From: an uncultured Bacteroidia bacterium
Lineage (GTDB): Bacteria > Bacteroidota > Bacteroidia > Bacteroidales > UBA932
Length of the DNA: 41,540 bases
NCBI GenBank assembly: GCA_902801885.1
Contig: CADCJX010000022.1
Location: 6,632-48,171, forward strand
Direction of reading: 5' to 3'
Positions 34,190 through 41,540 of the stretch are shown piece after piece. The notes beneath the pieces are model-generated. The model did no database searches and had not been told where the DNA came from. It saw only the letters and a program-made list of their open reading frames with translations. Numbering within the stretch: the first letter of the stretch is position 1; every line of letters starts with the position of its first letter. Made by a program: the position numbers and the translations under genes.

Positions 34190-35238
34190 CTCTCCTTCAC
34201 AAGTTGTTTGTAGTTCCTGGCATCCGGGAATATCTCAGTGAGGTACCTGTCGATCTCCATAGCGGCTGCCCTTGCATCGGCAAGGGTTTCAGGCAGGGTC
34301 TTTGGTCCAGTGGCAGCTCCTGCAAGGAAAATTCCAGGTTGAGGGCTCCTCTGACCAGCTGCGATTCCACTCCTCACGGCGAAATAGCCATCTTCCTCAA
34401 CCATCATCCCCAGATGTTCCCCGAGTTCCTTGACCGATGCCGAAGGACGCATCCCGGACATCAGCACCAACAGGTCAAGAGTTATCTTCAGGGGCTTGCT
34501 GGCTACTGTGTCCTCAGCTTTAACAAGCAGGGTACCATCATAATTTTCAGAGACTTCCGCAACGCGGCCGCGGATGAAACGGACACCATATTCCTTCTGG
34601 GCCTCAAGATAGAGGTCTTCGTAATGGCGGCCGAACAGACGGAGGTCCATGTAGAAGCAGAAGACGTCTGCCTGCGGAAAGGCCTGCTTCATTTCGATGG
34701 CCTGCTTCACGGCAGTCGCACAGCAGACCTTCGAACAGGAGCGGCAACCGGACTTCTCATCCCTTGAGCCCACACAATGGACGAAACCAATCTTCTTGGG
34801 ATTCTCGATCCTCTTGTCCCGACCCGTCTTGAAATAAGCCTCGAGATCAGCGTTGGTCATCACCTGGTTGTAGATTCCGTAGCCATATTCCTCTTTCCGG
34901 ACGGCATTGAAAAGATCAAATCCTGAAGCCACGAGGAGTGCGTCAGACAGGACGGTTATGCCATTCGTAAGCCTCACGTTATAAGACTTCTCCAGGCGGT
35001 TTATCGCACGGATGTCCGTGTCAGTGAAGCATTTGACACCTTCAGTGGCATGGATGAGACCTCCGAGGACCTCGTCTGCCGGGACCCTGTCCGGGAAAAG
35101 CCTGTCCCACTTGGCAAGATGGCCGCCGAGCTGGGCTGACCTCTCGATCAGGATCACATTGTACCCCATTCTCTGGAGTTGGGCCGAAGCCTCAAGGCCG
35201 GCAGGGCCGCCTCCGATTATAAGTATGTTATTCTTCAT
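34183..35238 (-). CDS. hdrA: HdrA-like FAD oxidoreductase, short (QmoA-like)
   Basis: 351 aa. The dinucleotide fold IIGGGPAGLEAS is at residues 7-18. The HdrA hallmark CVGSRDEKSGCRSCSKVCC is at C155, C165, C168, C172-C173. The second FAD contact is FLAGAATGPKTLPETLADARAAA. Compared with methanogen HdrA (about 650 aa) it lacks the N-terminal and C-terminal ferredoxin domains, so it resembles the small QmoA/HdrA forms. It probably receives electrons from, or bifurcates with, an unidentified soluble donor; no MvhD, Flx or hydrogenase gene is adjacent. Confidence 0.9.
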   Translation of the reverse strand: MKNNILIIGGGPAGLEASAQLQRMGYNVILIERSAQLGGHLAKWDRLFPDRVPADEVLGGLIHATEGVKCFTDTDIRAINRLEKSYNVRLTNGITVLSDALLVASGFDLFNAVRKEEYGYGIYNQVMTNADLEAYFKTGRDKRIENPKKIGFVHCVGSRDEKSGCRSCSKVCCATAVKQAIEMKQAFPQADVFCFYMDLRLFGRHYEDLYLEAQKEYGVRFIRGRVAEVSENYDGTLLVKAEDTVASKPLKITLDLLVLMSGMRPSASVKELGEHLGMMVEEDGYFAVRSGIAAGQRSPQPGIFLAGAATGPKTLPETLADARAAAMEIDRYLTEIFPDARNYKQLVKERW

Positions 35239-35244
35239 ATTCTT

Positions 35245-36309
35245 TTACTTTAAGCAGGAGCAAGCTGCAGGAACACCGAGGTCCTTCCCGTTCTTACCCA
35301 GATACTTCTTCGCAGGATCATATTCCACTCCCATCTTGTCAAGAAGAGGTTCCACCCCAACCTGGTGGGTCTGGAGGCCGAGGTCCCAGGGATCATAACC
35401 CATGACCAGTCCTGCAACCTCCTCGTAGGTCAGGGCCGGGATGCCATGACCGTCCTGGCCATAGGTCTTCCCGGTCGACTCAGCTATCACGTACTGCCAT
35501 CTGTCCAGGAAATACGGGCATCCGGGACAGTTAGTGATTATGAGGTCAGGCTTGAAAGGCTCCATGCTCTCGAACTTCTTGTGGGTGTTGGACAAGGAAT
35601 AGCCCCTGTTGCCCTTAATGAAATACTGCCTGAAACCGAATCCGCAGCAATGACGGCGTTCCGGATAGTCAACGATCTCCCCACCCCAGGCTTCGATCAT
35701 TCCGACCAGGACATAGGGATATTCAGCGCCACCGACTCCCTTTGAAGGGAACATCTTTGAATAGTGGCAACCGATATGCTCCACAACTTTGAGAGGTTCT
35801 CCGGTGTGGACATTGACGAGCTTACGGACCGCCTGGGCGGCAATGAGGTTTCTGTATTTGTAGATAAGGTCACTGGCGTGAACCAGGAACTTCGGTTTGG
35901 CGAACTCCAGCTTGCAGGACTTCCACAGGTTCTCGCGGATCTTCGCTTCCAGCTCCGGGTACTCACGCCATGTTTCCATAGTCTCGCAGTAGAGTCCGAA
36001 GGACGTGATGCATGAGCAGACGTAATTCTCATAGCCATGCTTGGCCATAAGGGCGAATTGGCGCGCGATGATGGTCATCACGGTCTCCTGCGGGATGGTG
36101 TCGCTGTGGTAGGCAATGCCTCCGCAAGTGGTGTGATGCTCGGTCTCGAATATGTCCTTGCCAAGGACGTTCCTCGTGATGTCGAGGAAGGTAGCCTCCG
36201 ATGCAGGGAAGAAACTCTGCCTGATGCAACTGCGGACATAGAAATAATGGTCGTCCGGTATCTCTTTCTGGTACTCTGACCAGATCTTCTGCTTTCCTTC
36301 GTAAATCAT
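35245..36309 (-). CDS. hdrB: HdrB-like CCG-domain subunit with a degenerate first site
   Basis: 354 aa. The second CCG site is complete: C181 (HIGCHYSK), C221-C222 (HCCGFGF) and C261-x2-C264 (CPGC). The first site reads C28, then T61-C62 where a Cys pair is expected (HTTCGG), then C98-x-C100. So at most one standard noncubane [4Fe-4S] cluster can be predicted with confidence. HdrB subunits hold the disulfide-reducing site in methanogens. It is 6 bp before hdrA and 4 bp after the other hdrC. Confidence 0.88.
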   Translation of the reverse strand: MIYEGKQKIWSEYQKEIPDDHYFYVRSCIRQSFFPASEATFLDITRNVLGKDIFETEHHTTCGGIAYHSDTIPQETVMTIIARQFALMAKHGYENYVCSCITSFGLYCETMETWREYPELEAKIRENLWKSCKLEFAKPKFLVHASDLIYKYRNLIAAQAVRKLVNVHTGEPLKVVEHIGCHYSKMFPSKGVGGAEYPYVLVGMIEAWGGEIVDYPERRHCCGFGFRQYFIKGNRGYSLSNTHKKFESMEPFKPDLIITNCPGCPYFLDRWQYVIAESTGKTYGQDGHGIPALTYEEVAGLVMGYDPWDLGLQTHQVGVEPLLDKMGVEYDPAKKYLGKNGKDLGVPAACSCLK

Positions 36310-36313
36310 AACC

Positions 36314-37009
36314 TTAGTGATTAAGATGTTTGGGAGAACTGTCGGTGTAGATCTTTGCTTCGAACTCCTCCTTTGTCATGCCCCACTCGGCAGCCTTCCT
36401 TTCGCCAGCCTTTCTTACGGCTTCCATCCGGTCTGATGCTCCTGTGATGTCGAAGATTGCCTTGAGCTGGTCCAAGTCTTCCTGGGGGATTCTCCTCATC
36501 GCTCCTGGACCGGAACCGTCAAGGTTACCGCCCAGACGCTCGAACACGTCGTCAAGATGCTTTTCCTCCCACTCCCAGATTCTACCTGACTCAGGATGCC
36601 CGGCATAGTCGAAACGGCGGGGATAGACACAATAACCATAGTCCAGGATGTTGGAGCAGAGGTCCTTGGTCAATAGATACTGCTGTCTTCCCTTCTCGGA
36701 ATCAATGAAATAGCCCAGTTCAATCGAAAGATTGCGGAGGGACATCACGATCAGTCCTGCAGCATTCTTCCTCGGGCACCTCGTCACACAACTCATACAT
36801 TCTCCGCAGTACCAGATCGTGTCGCTGCGAAGGAGTTTCTCGATCTCTTCGTCGTCCTTGCTCTGTACGATGTCCACAATCCTCCTAGGATCGTAACGGT
36901 AAAATTCTGCAGCAGGGCAGATTGCGGTGCATGTACCGCAGTTGATGCAGGCATTAAGGCCCTCCTTCAGGCGGTAGTCCTGCATCAGAAGGTCGTATAG
37001 TTTACCCAT
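36314..37009 (-). CDS. hdrC: HdrC-like 2x[4Fe-4S] subunit, long form
   Basis: 231 aa. Ferredoxin motifs: C21-INCGTCTAICP (C21, C24, C27, C31) and C68-GECMSCVTRCP (C68, C71, C74, C78). A C-terminal extension of about 150 residues, without membrane helices, contains YGYCVYPRRFDYAGHPESGRIWEWEEKH and may dock HdrB. It is the first enzyme gene after marR (1 bp) and precedes hdrB by 4 bp. Confidence 0.9.
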   Translation of the reverse strand: MGKLYDLLMQDYRLKEGLNACINCGTCTAICPAAEFYRYDPRRIVDIVQSKDDEEIEKLLRSDTIWYCGECMSCVTRCPRKNAAGLIVMSLRNLSIELGYFIDSEKGRQQYLLTKDLCSNILDYGYCVYPRRFDYAGHPESGRIWEWEEKHLDDVFERLGGNLDGSGPGAMRRIPQEDLDQLKAIFDITGASDRMEAVRKAGERKAAEWGMTKEEFEAKIYTDSSPKHLNH

Positions 37010-37010
37010 C

Positions 37011-37487
37011 TCAATTCTTTTTTGTAGGATACTTTTCTGCGAGTGCTTCCAGGTCGGATGAGGGATTCATATTCCTTTCCATGGCTGCAAGCACCCTGAC
37101 AAACAACTTCAGGTCATCCCTGGATATTTCCCCAATGATCTTGTAAACCGACTCATAGGCAATCGTTTCCACATCATCGCGGATCTTCATCGAATAGGGA
37201 GTTACCTTGATAAGGTTCTGCCTCCTGTCTTCCGGATTGGAAACCCTCTTCACAAGTTTGCGACTCTCGAGCCCGTCAATCAGTTTGACGATCGAATTCT
37301 TGTCCCTCATAGTGATGTCTGCAATCTGCTGCTGGGTCAGGACGCCTTCGTCCCAAAGGGTGTCCATGACCAGGAACTGTTCTGGAGAAAGCTTGAAACC
37401 TCCCTTTCGGAAAGAGTCCGACATGAGTTGTTTCATGCTGTTATGCACTATGTTAAGGAAAAGGAAAAGTTGTTTTTCTAGTACCAT
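37011..37487 (-). CDS. MarR-family repressor of the hdr operon
   Basis: 158 aa, winged-helix MarR protein. The recognition region LTQQQIADITMRDKNSIVKLIDGLESRKLVKRVSNPEDRRQNLIKVT has the conserved wing DRR. No cysteine pair suggests a thiol sensor, so the ligand is unknown. It sits one base upstream of the hdr genes in the same direction, and two inverted half-sites flank its promoter. It is therefore most likely an autorepressor that sets expression of the whole operon. Confidence 0.9.
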   Translation of the reverse strand: MVLEKQLFLFLNIVHNSMKQLMSDSFRKGGFKLSPEQFLVMDTLWDEGVLTQQQIADITMRDKNSIVKLIDGLESRKLVKRVSNPEDRRQNLIKVTPYSMKIRDDVETIAYESVYKIIGEISRDDLKLFVRVLAAMERNMNPSSDLEALAEKYPTKKN

Positions 37488-37493
37488 GTTTTA

Positions 37494-37550
37494 TTGTAAG
37501 ACCTTTTACTATTTCTTGCAAAGTTAATAGAAAGTGTCTTACAATGCAAA
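37494..37550 (-). promoter_or_regulatory. marR-hdr promoter with flanking inverted repeats
   Basis: -33 TTTGC (37550-37546), a 19-bp spacer, and -7 TAACTTTG (37526-37519) on the reverse strand: a full consensus promoter. Perfect 9-bp inverted copies TTGTAAGAC (37494-37502) and GTCTTACAA (37536-37544) lie on either side of the -7 box. The first is just upstream of the start codon and the second sits between the two promoter boxes. They are good candidate MarR operator half-sites. Confidence 0.7.
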
Positions 37551-38504
37551 TCAGGCGCGGAATTTCTTGTCGTCTTCCAACATCCCCAGATAGGAATTAT
37601 AGCGCTCCGCCGAAATCCTTCCCTCCTCGACTGCTTGCTTCACGGCACATCCCGGTTCATGGGTGTGGGTACATGGGGTGAAACGGCAATTCTTGAGTTC
37701 ACGAAGCATTTCAGGGAAATAGAGTGCGATCTCATCCTTCTTGAGATCGACTAGACCGAACCCCCTCAAGCCCGGAGAATCAATGAGGAATCCTCCGGAA
37801 CATACCGGATACATCTCATAGAGCGAAGTCGTGTGCTTACCTTGAAGATGCGCCAATGAGATGTCTCCGACCTTTGGATCCAGTGAAGGGTCCAATGCCT
37901 TGATAATCGACGACTTCCCCACTCCGGATTCCCCCGTAAAAAGACAGATCCGCCCTTCTTCCGGAGTCCCGACTGCAGTACGGAGTTCCTCTATTCCTTC
38001 TCCCGTAAGAGCGGAGGTCTCGATTATCCTGTAACCGGCGCTCTCGTAGATCCGGTGGAAGTTAGAAAGCTCATCCGGGAACTCTTTTCTGAATATGTCG
38101 ACCTTATTCAGGACAATGGTGGCAGGAATGCCATAGACTTCACAGGTCACCAGGAGCCTGTCCAGGAACGGAAGCTTTATCTCCGGGAAAAAGAGAGTCA
38201 CCACCAGGAAAGCCTGGTCCAGGTTTGCCGCTATGACATGGGACTGACGGGAAAGGTTTGTAGAACGCCTGATGAGGTAGTTCTTCCGGTCGGACACGGA
38301 CCTGATGGTCGCAGGATGTGTCATCGACGGAGTGTCGGAATATTCGTACTCGACGACATCCCCGACGGCGACCGGATTGGTGGAATCGCTTCCGGAAAGC
38401 CTGACCTTACCTTTGAGTACAGCCGGGAAAGGCTCCCATTCCGGAAGTCTGGAAAGCAGGAAATGGCTTCCTGCGTTTTTCACGACTGTCGCCTTGCCGT
38501 TCAT
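37551..38504 (-). CDS. rsgA: Ribosome small-subunit GTPase RsgA
   Basis: Circularly permuted GTPase assisting late 30S maturation. It has 317 aa from the ATG at 38504. An OB-fold N-terminus is followed by the permuted G motifs in the order NKVD, GESGVGKSS, DSPGLRGFGL. The zinc knuckle CRFTPCTHTHEPGC then follows, with its Cys/Cys/His/Cys ligands. A TTG at 38513 could add three residues, but the -7 box covers it. It is divergent from the polyprenyl synthase gene. Confidence 0.96.
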   Translation of the reverse strand: MNGKATVVKNAGSHFLLSRLPEWEPFPAVLKGKVRLSGSDSTNPVAVGDVVEYEYSDTPSMTHPATIRSVSDRKNYLIRRSTNLSRQSHVIAANLDQAFLVVTLFFPEIKLPFLDRLLVTCEVYGIPATIVLNKVDIFRKEFPDELSNFHRIYESAGYRIIETSALTGEGIEELRTAVGTPEEGRICLFTGESGVGKSSIIKALDPSLDPKVGDISLAHLQGKHTTSLYEMYPVCSGGFLIDSPGLRGFGLVDLKKDEIALYFPEMLRELKNCRFTPCTHTHEPGCAVKQAVEEGRISAERYNSYLGMLEDDKKFRA

Positions 38505-38510
38505 AGCAGG

Positions 38511-38518
38511 CAAATTTA
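38511..38518 (-). promoter_or_regulatory. rsgA -7 box
   Basis: TAAATTTG on the reverse strand, ending 6 nt before the ATG. No -33 element at standard spacing. Confidence 0.5.
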
Positions 38519-38530
38519 AGTAATTTTGCC

Positions 38531-38538
38531 TAACTTTG
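38531..38538 (+). promoter_or_regulatory. Polyprenyl synthase -7 box
   Basis: TAACTTTG on the forward strand, ending 4 nt before the ATG: the closest forward-strand case in the window. It is identical to the marR -7 box. Confidence 0.55.
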
Positions 38539-38542
38539 CGAC

Positions 38543-39526
38543 ATGATTAGACATGAAACCATCGATGCTGCCGTAAAGGAGCTTTTCAACGGAATACAGT
38601 TCACCAGCGAGCCTTCAGGGCTCTACGACCCACTCAGGTACATGATCGCCATAGGCGGAAAGAGGCTGCGGCCGAAGCTCTGCCTGACCACATATTCATT
38701 GTACAAGGATGAAATCGGCCCGGATATCCTTGAACCTGCTGCAGGTTTGGAGGTATTCCACAGTTTCACGCTGATCCATGACGACATCATGGACCGTTCT
38801 CCCCTGCGCCGTGGTGTCGACACCGTCTGGAAGAAATGGAATGCCGACACGGCCATCCTTTCCGGTGACGTAATGTGCATTGACAGCTATTCCCGGATAG
38901 CGAAGGCACCGAAGGAATCCGTCAGCGAGGTCCTGTCGCTTTTCTCAAAGACCGCCGCCCAGGTCTGCGAGGGCCAGCAGTTCGACATGGAGTTCGAGTC
39001 CAGGGATGATGTCCGGATGGATGAATATATGAACATGATCGGCCTGAAGACCGGTGTCCTGATCGCATGCGCCGCAAAGATGGGTGCCCTTATTGCCGGT
39101 GCCCCCGCGAACGAATGCGACAAGCTTTATGAATATGGTTACAACCTCGGACTTGCATTCCAAGTTGCGGACGACTTCCTGGATGTGTTCGGGGATGAGA
39201 AAGTGTTTGGAAAACCCATCGGAGGGGATATCGTCAACTCGAAGAAGAGTTGGCTTACCATCAGGGCTTTCGAGAAGGCTGAGGGTGGTGCAAAAGCGGA
39301 CCTGGAGAAAGCCATGGTCATGCCTGTAGAAACTGAGGAACAGAAGAATGACAAGATTTCGATGGTCCGTGGGCTCTATCAGGAACTGGGTGTCGGGAAG
39401 GATGCCCAGAAGACCATCCTTGACCTGAATTTCAAGGCACTCATGGCAGCTTCGGAAGTCTGCAAGGGCGTCCGTTTCGAAGTCCTCCGCCGCTTCGCCG
39501 ACAACCTCATCGGCCGCACCAAATAG
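38543..39526 (+). CDS. Short-chain trans-polyprenyl diphosphate synthase
   Basis: 327 aa. It condenses isopentenyl diphosphate onto allylic primers. The first Asp-rich motif is D80-DIMD84 in LIHDDIMDRSPLRRG and the second is D210-DFLD214 in QVADDFLDVFGD. GGKRLRP near residue 38 binds diphosphate. An aromatic residue (F75) five places before the first motif, with no insertion inside it, suggests a C15 or C20 product, though that is a weak rule. The final codon is followed by TAG, the first triplet of an interspersed element. Confidence 0.92.
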   Translation: MIRHETIDAAVKELFNGIQFTSEPSGLYDPLRYMIAIGGKRLRPKLCLTTYSLYKDEIGPDILEPAAGLEVFHSFTLIHDDIMDRSPLRRGVDTVWKKWNADTAILSGDVMCIDSYSRIAKAPKESVSEVLSLFSKTAAQVCEGQQFDMEFESRDDVRMDEYMNMIGLKTGVLIACAAKMGALIAGAPANECDKLYEYGYNLGLAFQVADDFLDVFGDEKVFGKPIGGDIVNSKKSWLTIRAFEKAEGGAKADLEKAMVMPVETEEQKNDKISMVRGLYQELGVGKDAQKTILDLNFKALMAASEVCKGVRFEVLRRFADNLIGRTK

Positions 39527-39625
39527 ATCCTTCGCAGGCCTGCGGCCTTCTCAGGATGACACCGATTCCCAACTGTCATTCTGAGCGAAGCGAAGAATCT
39601 ATTATTCTATTAAGCGAAGAATCTA
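39524..39625. repeat. Convergent intergenic block built of three interspersed units
   Basis: The left unit (39524-39560) is TAGATCCTTCG ... CTCAGGATGAC with the internal palindrome CGCAGGCCTGCG. The right unit (39575-39601) is GTCATTCTGAG ... CGAAGAATCTA, and a truncated third unit (39612-39625) ends AAGAATCTA. The outer TAG triplets are the stops of the polyprenyl synthase and of the GH13 gene. Nothing else is in the gap. Confidence 0.85.
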
Positions 39626-41540
39626 GTATTCAACGACAAGGGCGGTGGAAGGAGGAACGACTGTAGAGTCGCTGATGGTGACTTTCTCCCCTGTCAGGAC
39701 ATTGGTCCCTTCACCGAGTCCCGAAGCAATCTCCGAATAATGTGACCACGGAATGGTCCGCTCTTCAGGAGAATTGTTGACGTAGACAAAGACCTTGTCC
39801 GTGTCGTTATAACGGAAGAAAGCATAGGTGTTGTCACGAGTCATGAAATGCATGGTCTTCCCGTTGTGGATCACCTCCTTGCCCTTTCTCCACTGGAAAA
39901 GCGTCCTGACATAGTCATGAAGCTCAGCCTCAACTCCAGTGCGTCCTTCCTCGGAGAAAAGGTCCTTTTCGTCTCCGGCCCATCCCCCGGGGAAATCCAT
40001 CCTCAACTCACCGTCGCTCTTGTAATCCTTCCCGGTAGCGAACATCATTTCATCTCCGTAGAACAACTGCGGGATTCCTCGCACCGTTGACAGCAAGGTG
40101 TAGCCGATCTTCATCTTATCCGGATCCTGCTTCCAGGCATCAGCGACACGGTAATGGTCATGATTCGACAGGAAAACCAACATCTTCGACAGATCATGAT
40201 AGGTAGCATCATGTGCCAAGGCATTGTAGACCCTGAACATACCCTGTCCCCAACCCGGACTGTTCTCAGCCAGTGCGGCATTGATCGCTTCCTGGAGAGG
40301 GAAATCCATAATCGAAGGCAGATGTGAGTCAAAGCCGTCGGCATTGGCGTTGCCACCCTGCCAGTAAGCCAGCTGGTCGAAATTCGAATCCCAGCACTCG
40401 CCGACTATGTTCAGGTTCGGATATTCATTCAAGACAGCCTCGCACCAACGACTCATAGGCTCTTTCTCGTTATAGGGATATGTGTCTACCCTGAGGCCGT
40501 CTTGTCCCGAATACTCCGTCCACCAGATCGCCCACTGCTGGAAATATTTCAGCATAAAAGGATTGTCCAGGTTCATGTCGGGCATGGACCGAACGAACCA
40601 CCCGCTCACAAGTTGGTCGGAATCGTACTTCGAGGCATTCGGATCAATCGCAGTGGAAAAGACATAATGAGTCTGTGTATATTCAGGGAACTGATGGATC
40701 CAGTCCTTGAACGGAAGGTCCTTCATCCACCAATGGTCAGTACCGCAGTGGTTCGTCACTATGTCCATGATCACCTTCAGGCCCTTATCGTGGGCCCTGG
40801 AAACATATTCCTTGTACTGGGCATTGCTTCCGAAACGCGGATCGATCCTATAGTAGTCACCGCAAGCGTAGCCATGGTAGGACTCACGGTGCTGGTTGTC
40901 CATCAGGAGAGGAGTGCACCAGATCGCGGTAGCTCCAAGGTCGGAGATATAGTCCAGATGGTCGATGATTCCTTGAAGGTCGCCGCCATGACGACCGAAA
41001 GGACGGCTGCGGTCAGCCAGTTCGAAGGTATCATCTGTGTTGTCGTTGCCCGGGTTGGCATTGGCAAAACGGTCCGGGTTGATCAGGTAGATGAAATCTG
41101 AAGTGGTGAAGCTTGAACGTTCTGCAGAACCTTCCTCACGGGCAAGGATCTCGTATGGATAGCTGAAACTGCTGCCATCCTTAGTGAACACAAGATTGTA
41201 AGTCCCGGGCTTTGCCGAGGCTGCCACGTCGACATCCAGGAAAAGGTAGTTGGGGCTGTCGGCCTTATGGACCTTTGCAACTGAGACGCCAGTCCCTTCA
41301 ACAGAGACATCCCATGAAGAAATGCCTGCACCGTTGACCATCAGGTGGAGGTCCGTCTTCATGCCAGTCCACCAGCAGGGAGGCTCTAGATGGGCGATCC
41401 TGGACTCAGGAACATCTATGCTCCATGTCCATGGAGCCTTGAGAAGCACATTGACAGTCACTTCATCCTGCCCCGAAACTCTCTTGTAGCAGATACTGGA
41501 ATCTGTCTTGGAAACCAGTTCGAATGCAGCATTACCGCTG
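39623..41540 (-). CDS. GH13 neopullulanase/cyclomaltodextrinase-like amylase (SusA-like), 5' end cut
   Basis: The frame is open to the window edge, so the start and any signal peptide are outside; 638 residues are visible. An N-terminal cyclomaltodextrinase-type domain is seen (EPPCWWTGMKTDLHLMVNG). A (beta/alpha)8 domain follows with DIVTNHCG, the nucleophile Asp in DGLRVDTYPY, the acid/base Glu in NIVGECWD and the third acid in LSNHDHYRV. A C-terminal beta domain ends the protein (VLTGEKVTISDST). It hydrolyses alpha-1,4 glucans or cyclodextrins, probably in the periplasm. No susC/susD is visible. The TAG stop belongs to the adjoining repeat. Confidence 0.92.
   Translation of the reverse strand, partial: SGNAAFELVSKTDSSICYKRVSGQDEVTVNVLLKAPWTWSIDVPESRIAHLEPPCWWTGMKTDLHLMVNGAGISSWDVSVEGTGVSVAKVHKADSPNYLFLDVDVAASAKPGTYNLVFTKDGSSFSYPYEILAREEGSAERSSFTTSDFIYLINPDRFANANPGNDNTDDTFELADRSRPFGRHGGDLQGIIDHLDYISDLGATAIWCTPLLMDNQHRESYHGYACGDYYRIDPRFGSNAQYKEYVSRAHDKGLKVIMDIVTNHCGTDHWWMKDLPFKDWIHQFPEYTQTHYVFSTAIDPNASKYDSDQLVSGWFVRSMPDMNLDNPFMLKYFQQWAIWWTEYSGQDGLRVDTYPYNEKEPMSRWCEAVLNEYPNLNIVGECWDSNFDQLAYWQGGNANADGFDSHLPSIMDFPLQEAINAALAENSPGWGQGMFRVYNALAHDATYHDLSKMLVFLSNHDHYRVADAWKQDPDKMKIGYTLLSTVRGIPQLFYGDEMMFATGKDYKSDGELRMDFPGGWAGDEKDLFSEEGRTGVEAELHDYVRTLFQWRKGKEVIHNGKTMHFMTRDNTYAFFRYNDTDKVFVYVNNSPEERTIPWSHYSEIASGLGEGTNVLTGEKVTISDSTVVPPSTALVVEY

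Overview
This window looks like a chromosomal segment of an uncultured gut-type Bacteroidales. The evidence is Bacteroidetes -7 promoter boxes (TAnnTTTG), lipoprotein lipoboxes, a fimbrillin-like surface lipoprotein, a GH92 mannosidase, a SusA-like GH13 enzyme, a DUF4953-type metzincin, an Asp-type MurA and a HEPN/MNT toxin-antitoxin pair. I saw no rRNA, tRNA, CRISPR array, transposase or phage gene. Lineage below order level is inference.

Layout. 1-3717: the tail of a zinc metallopeptidase, a small reverse-strand putative ribbon-helix-helix (RHH) protein, then gmk-nadD and a copper P-type ATPase that lacks its whole nucleotide-binding domain. 3765-12554 (reverse): mazG, a GNAT-like protein, prfA, the queuosine-precursor pair yhhQ-queF, dnaK and murB-murA. 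12624-13925 (forward): an acetyl-CoA hydrolase/CoA-transferase. 13953-21929 (reverse): a UvrA-like protein without the UvrB-binding region, a GH92 lipoprotein overlapping a flavin-split-barrel lipoprotein, and a tight operon of three transporters. 21989-24992 (forward): a polysaccharide flippase and a MATE exporter, the latter invaded twice by repeats. 25000-25787: mntA-hepT, lying between the MATE 3' end and a duplicated scrap of it. 25788-31910 (reverse): a large EF-hand/LRR lipoprotein with a 52-residue leader peptide gene, then a metzincin. 31956-37487 (reverse): a compact six-gene marR-hdrC-hdrB-hdrA-hdrC-hdrDE operon. 37551-41540: rsgA and a polyprenyl synthase, divergent, then the GH13 gene cut by the window edge.

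The best candidate for a little-described system is the MarR-controlled, heterodisulfide-reductase-like operon. Two small ferredoxin subunits, an HdrB, a short HdrA flavoprotein and a membrane cytochrome/HdrD fusion would together pass electrons between an unknown soluble thiol or disulfide couple and, probably, the quinone pool.

Two genome-scale habits show up locally. (1) A short interspersed element bounded by GTCAT(T/C)CTGAG and CGAAG(A/G)ATCTA abuts genes so that its terminal TAG is the stop codon of five genes. Three of the five convergent gene pairs are separated by it, and relatives have entered the MATE coding sequence. (2) Seven genes carry a TAnnTTTG box ending only 4-9 nt before the start codon, which predicts leaderless or nearly leaderless transcripts. 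dnaK and prfA instead have clear Shine-Dalgarno sequences.
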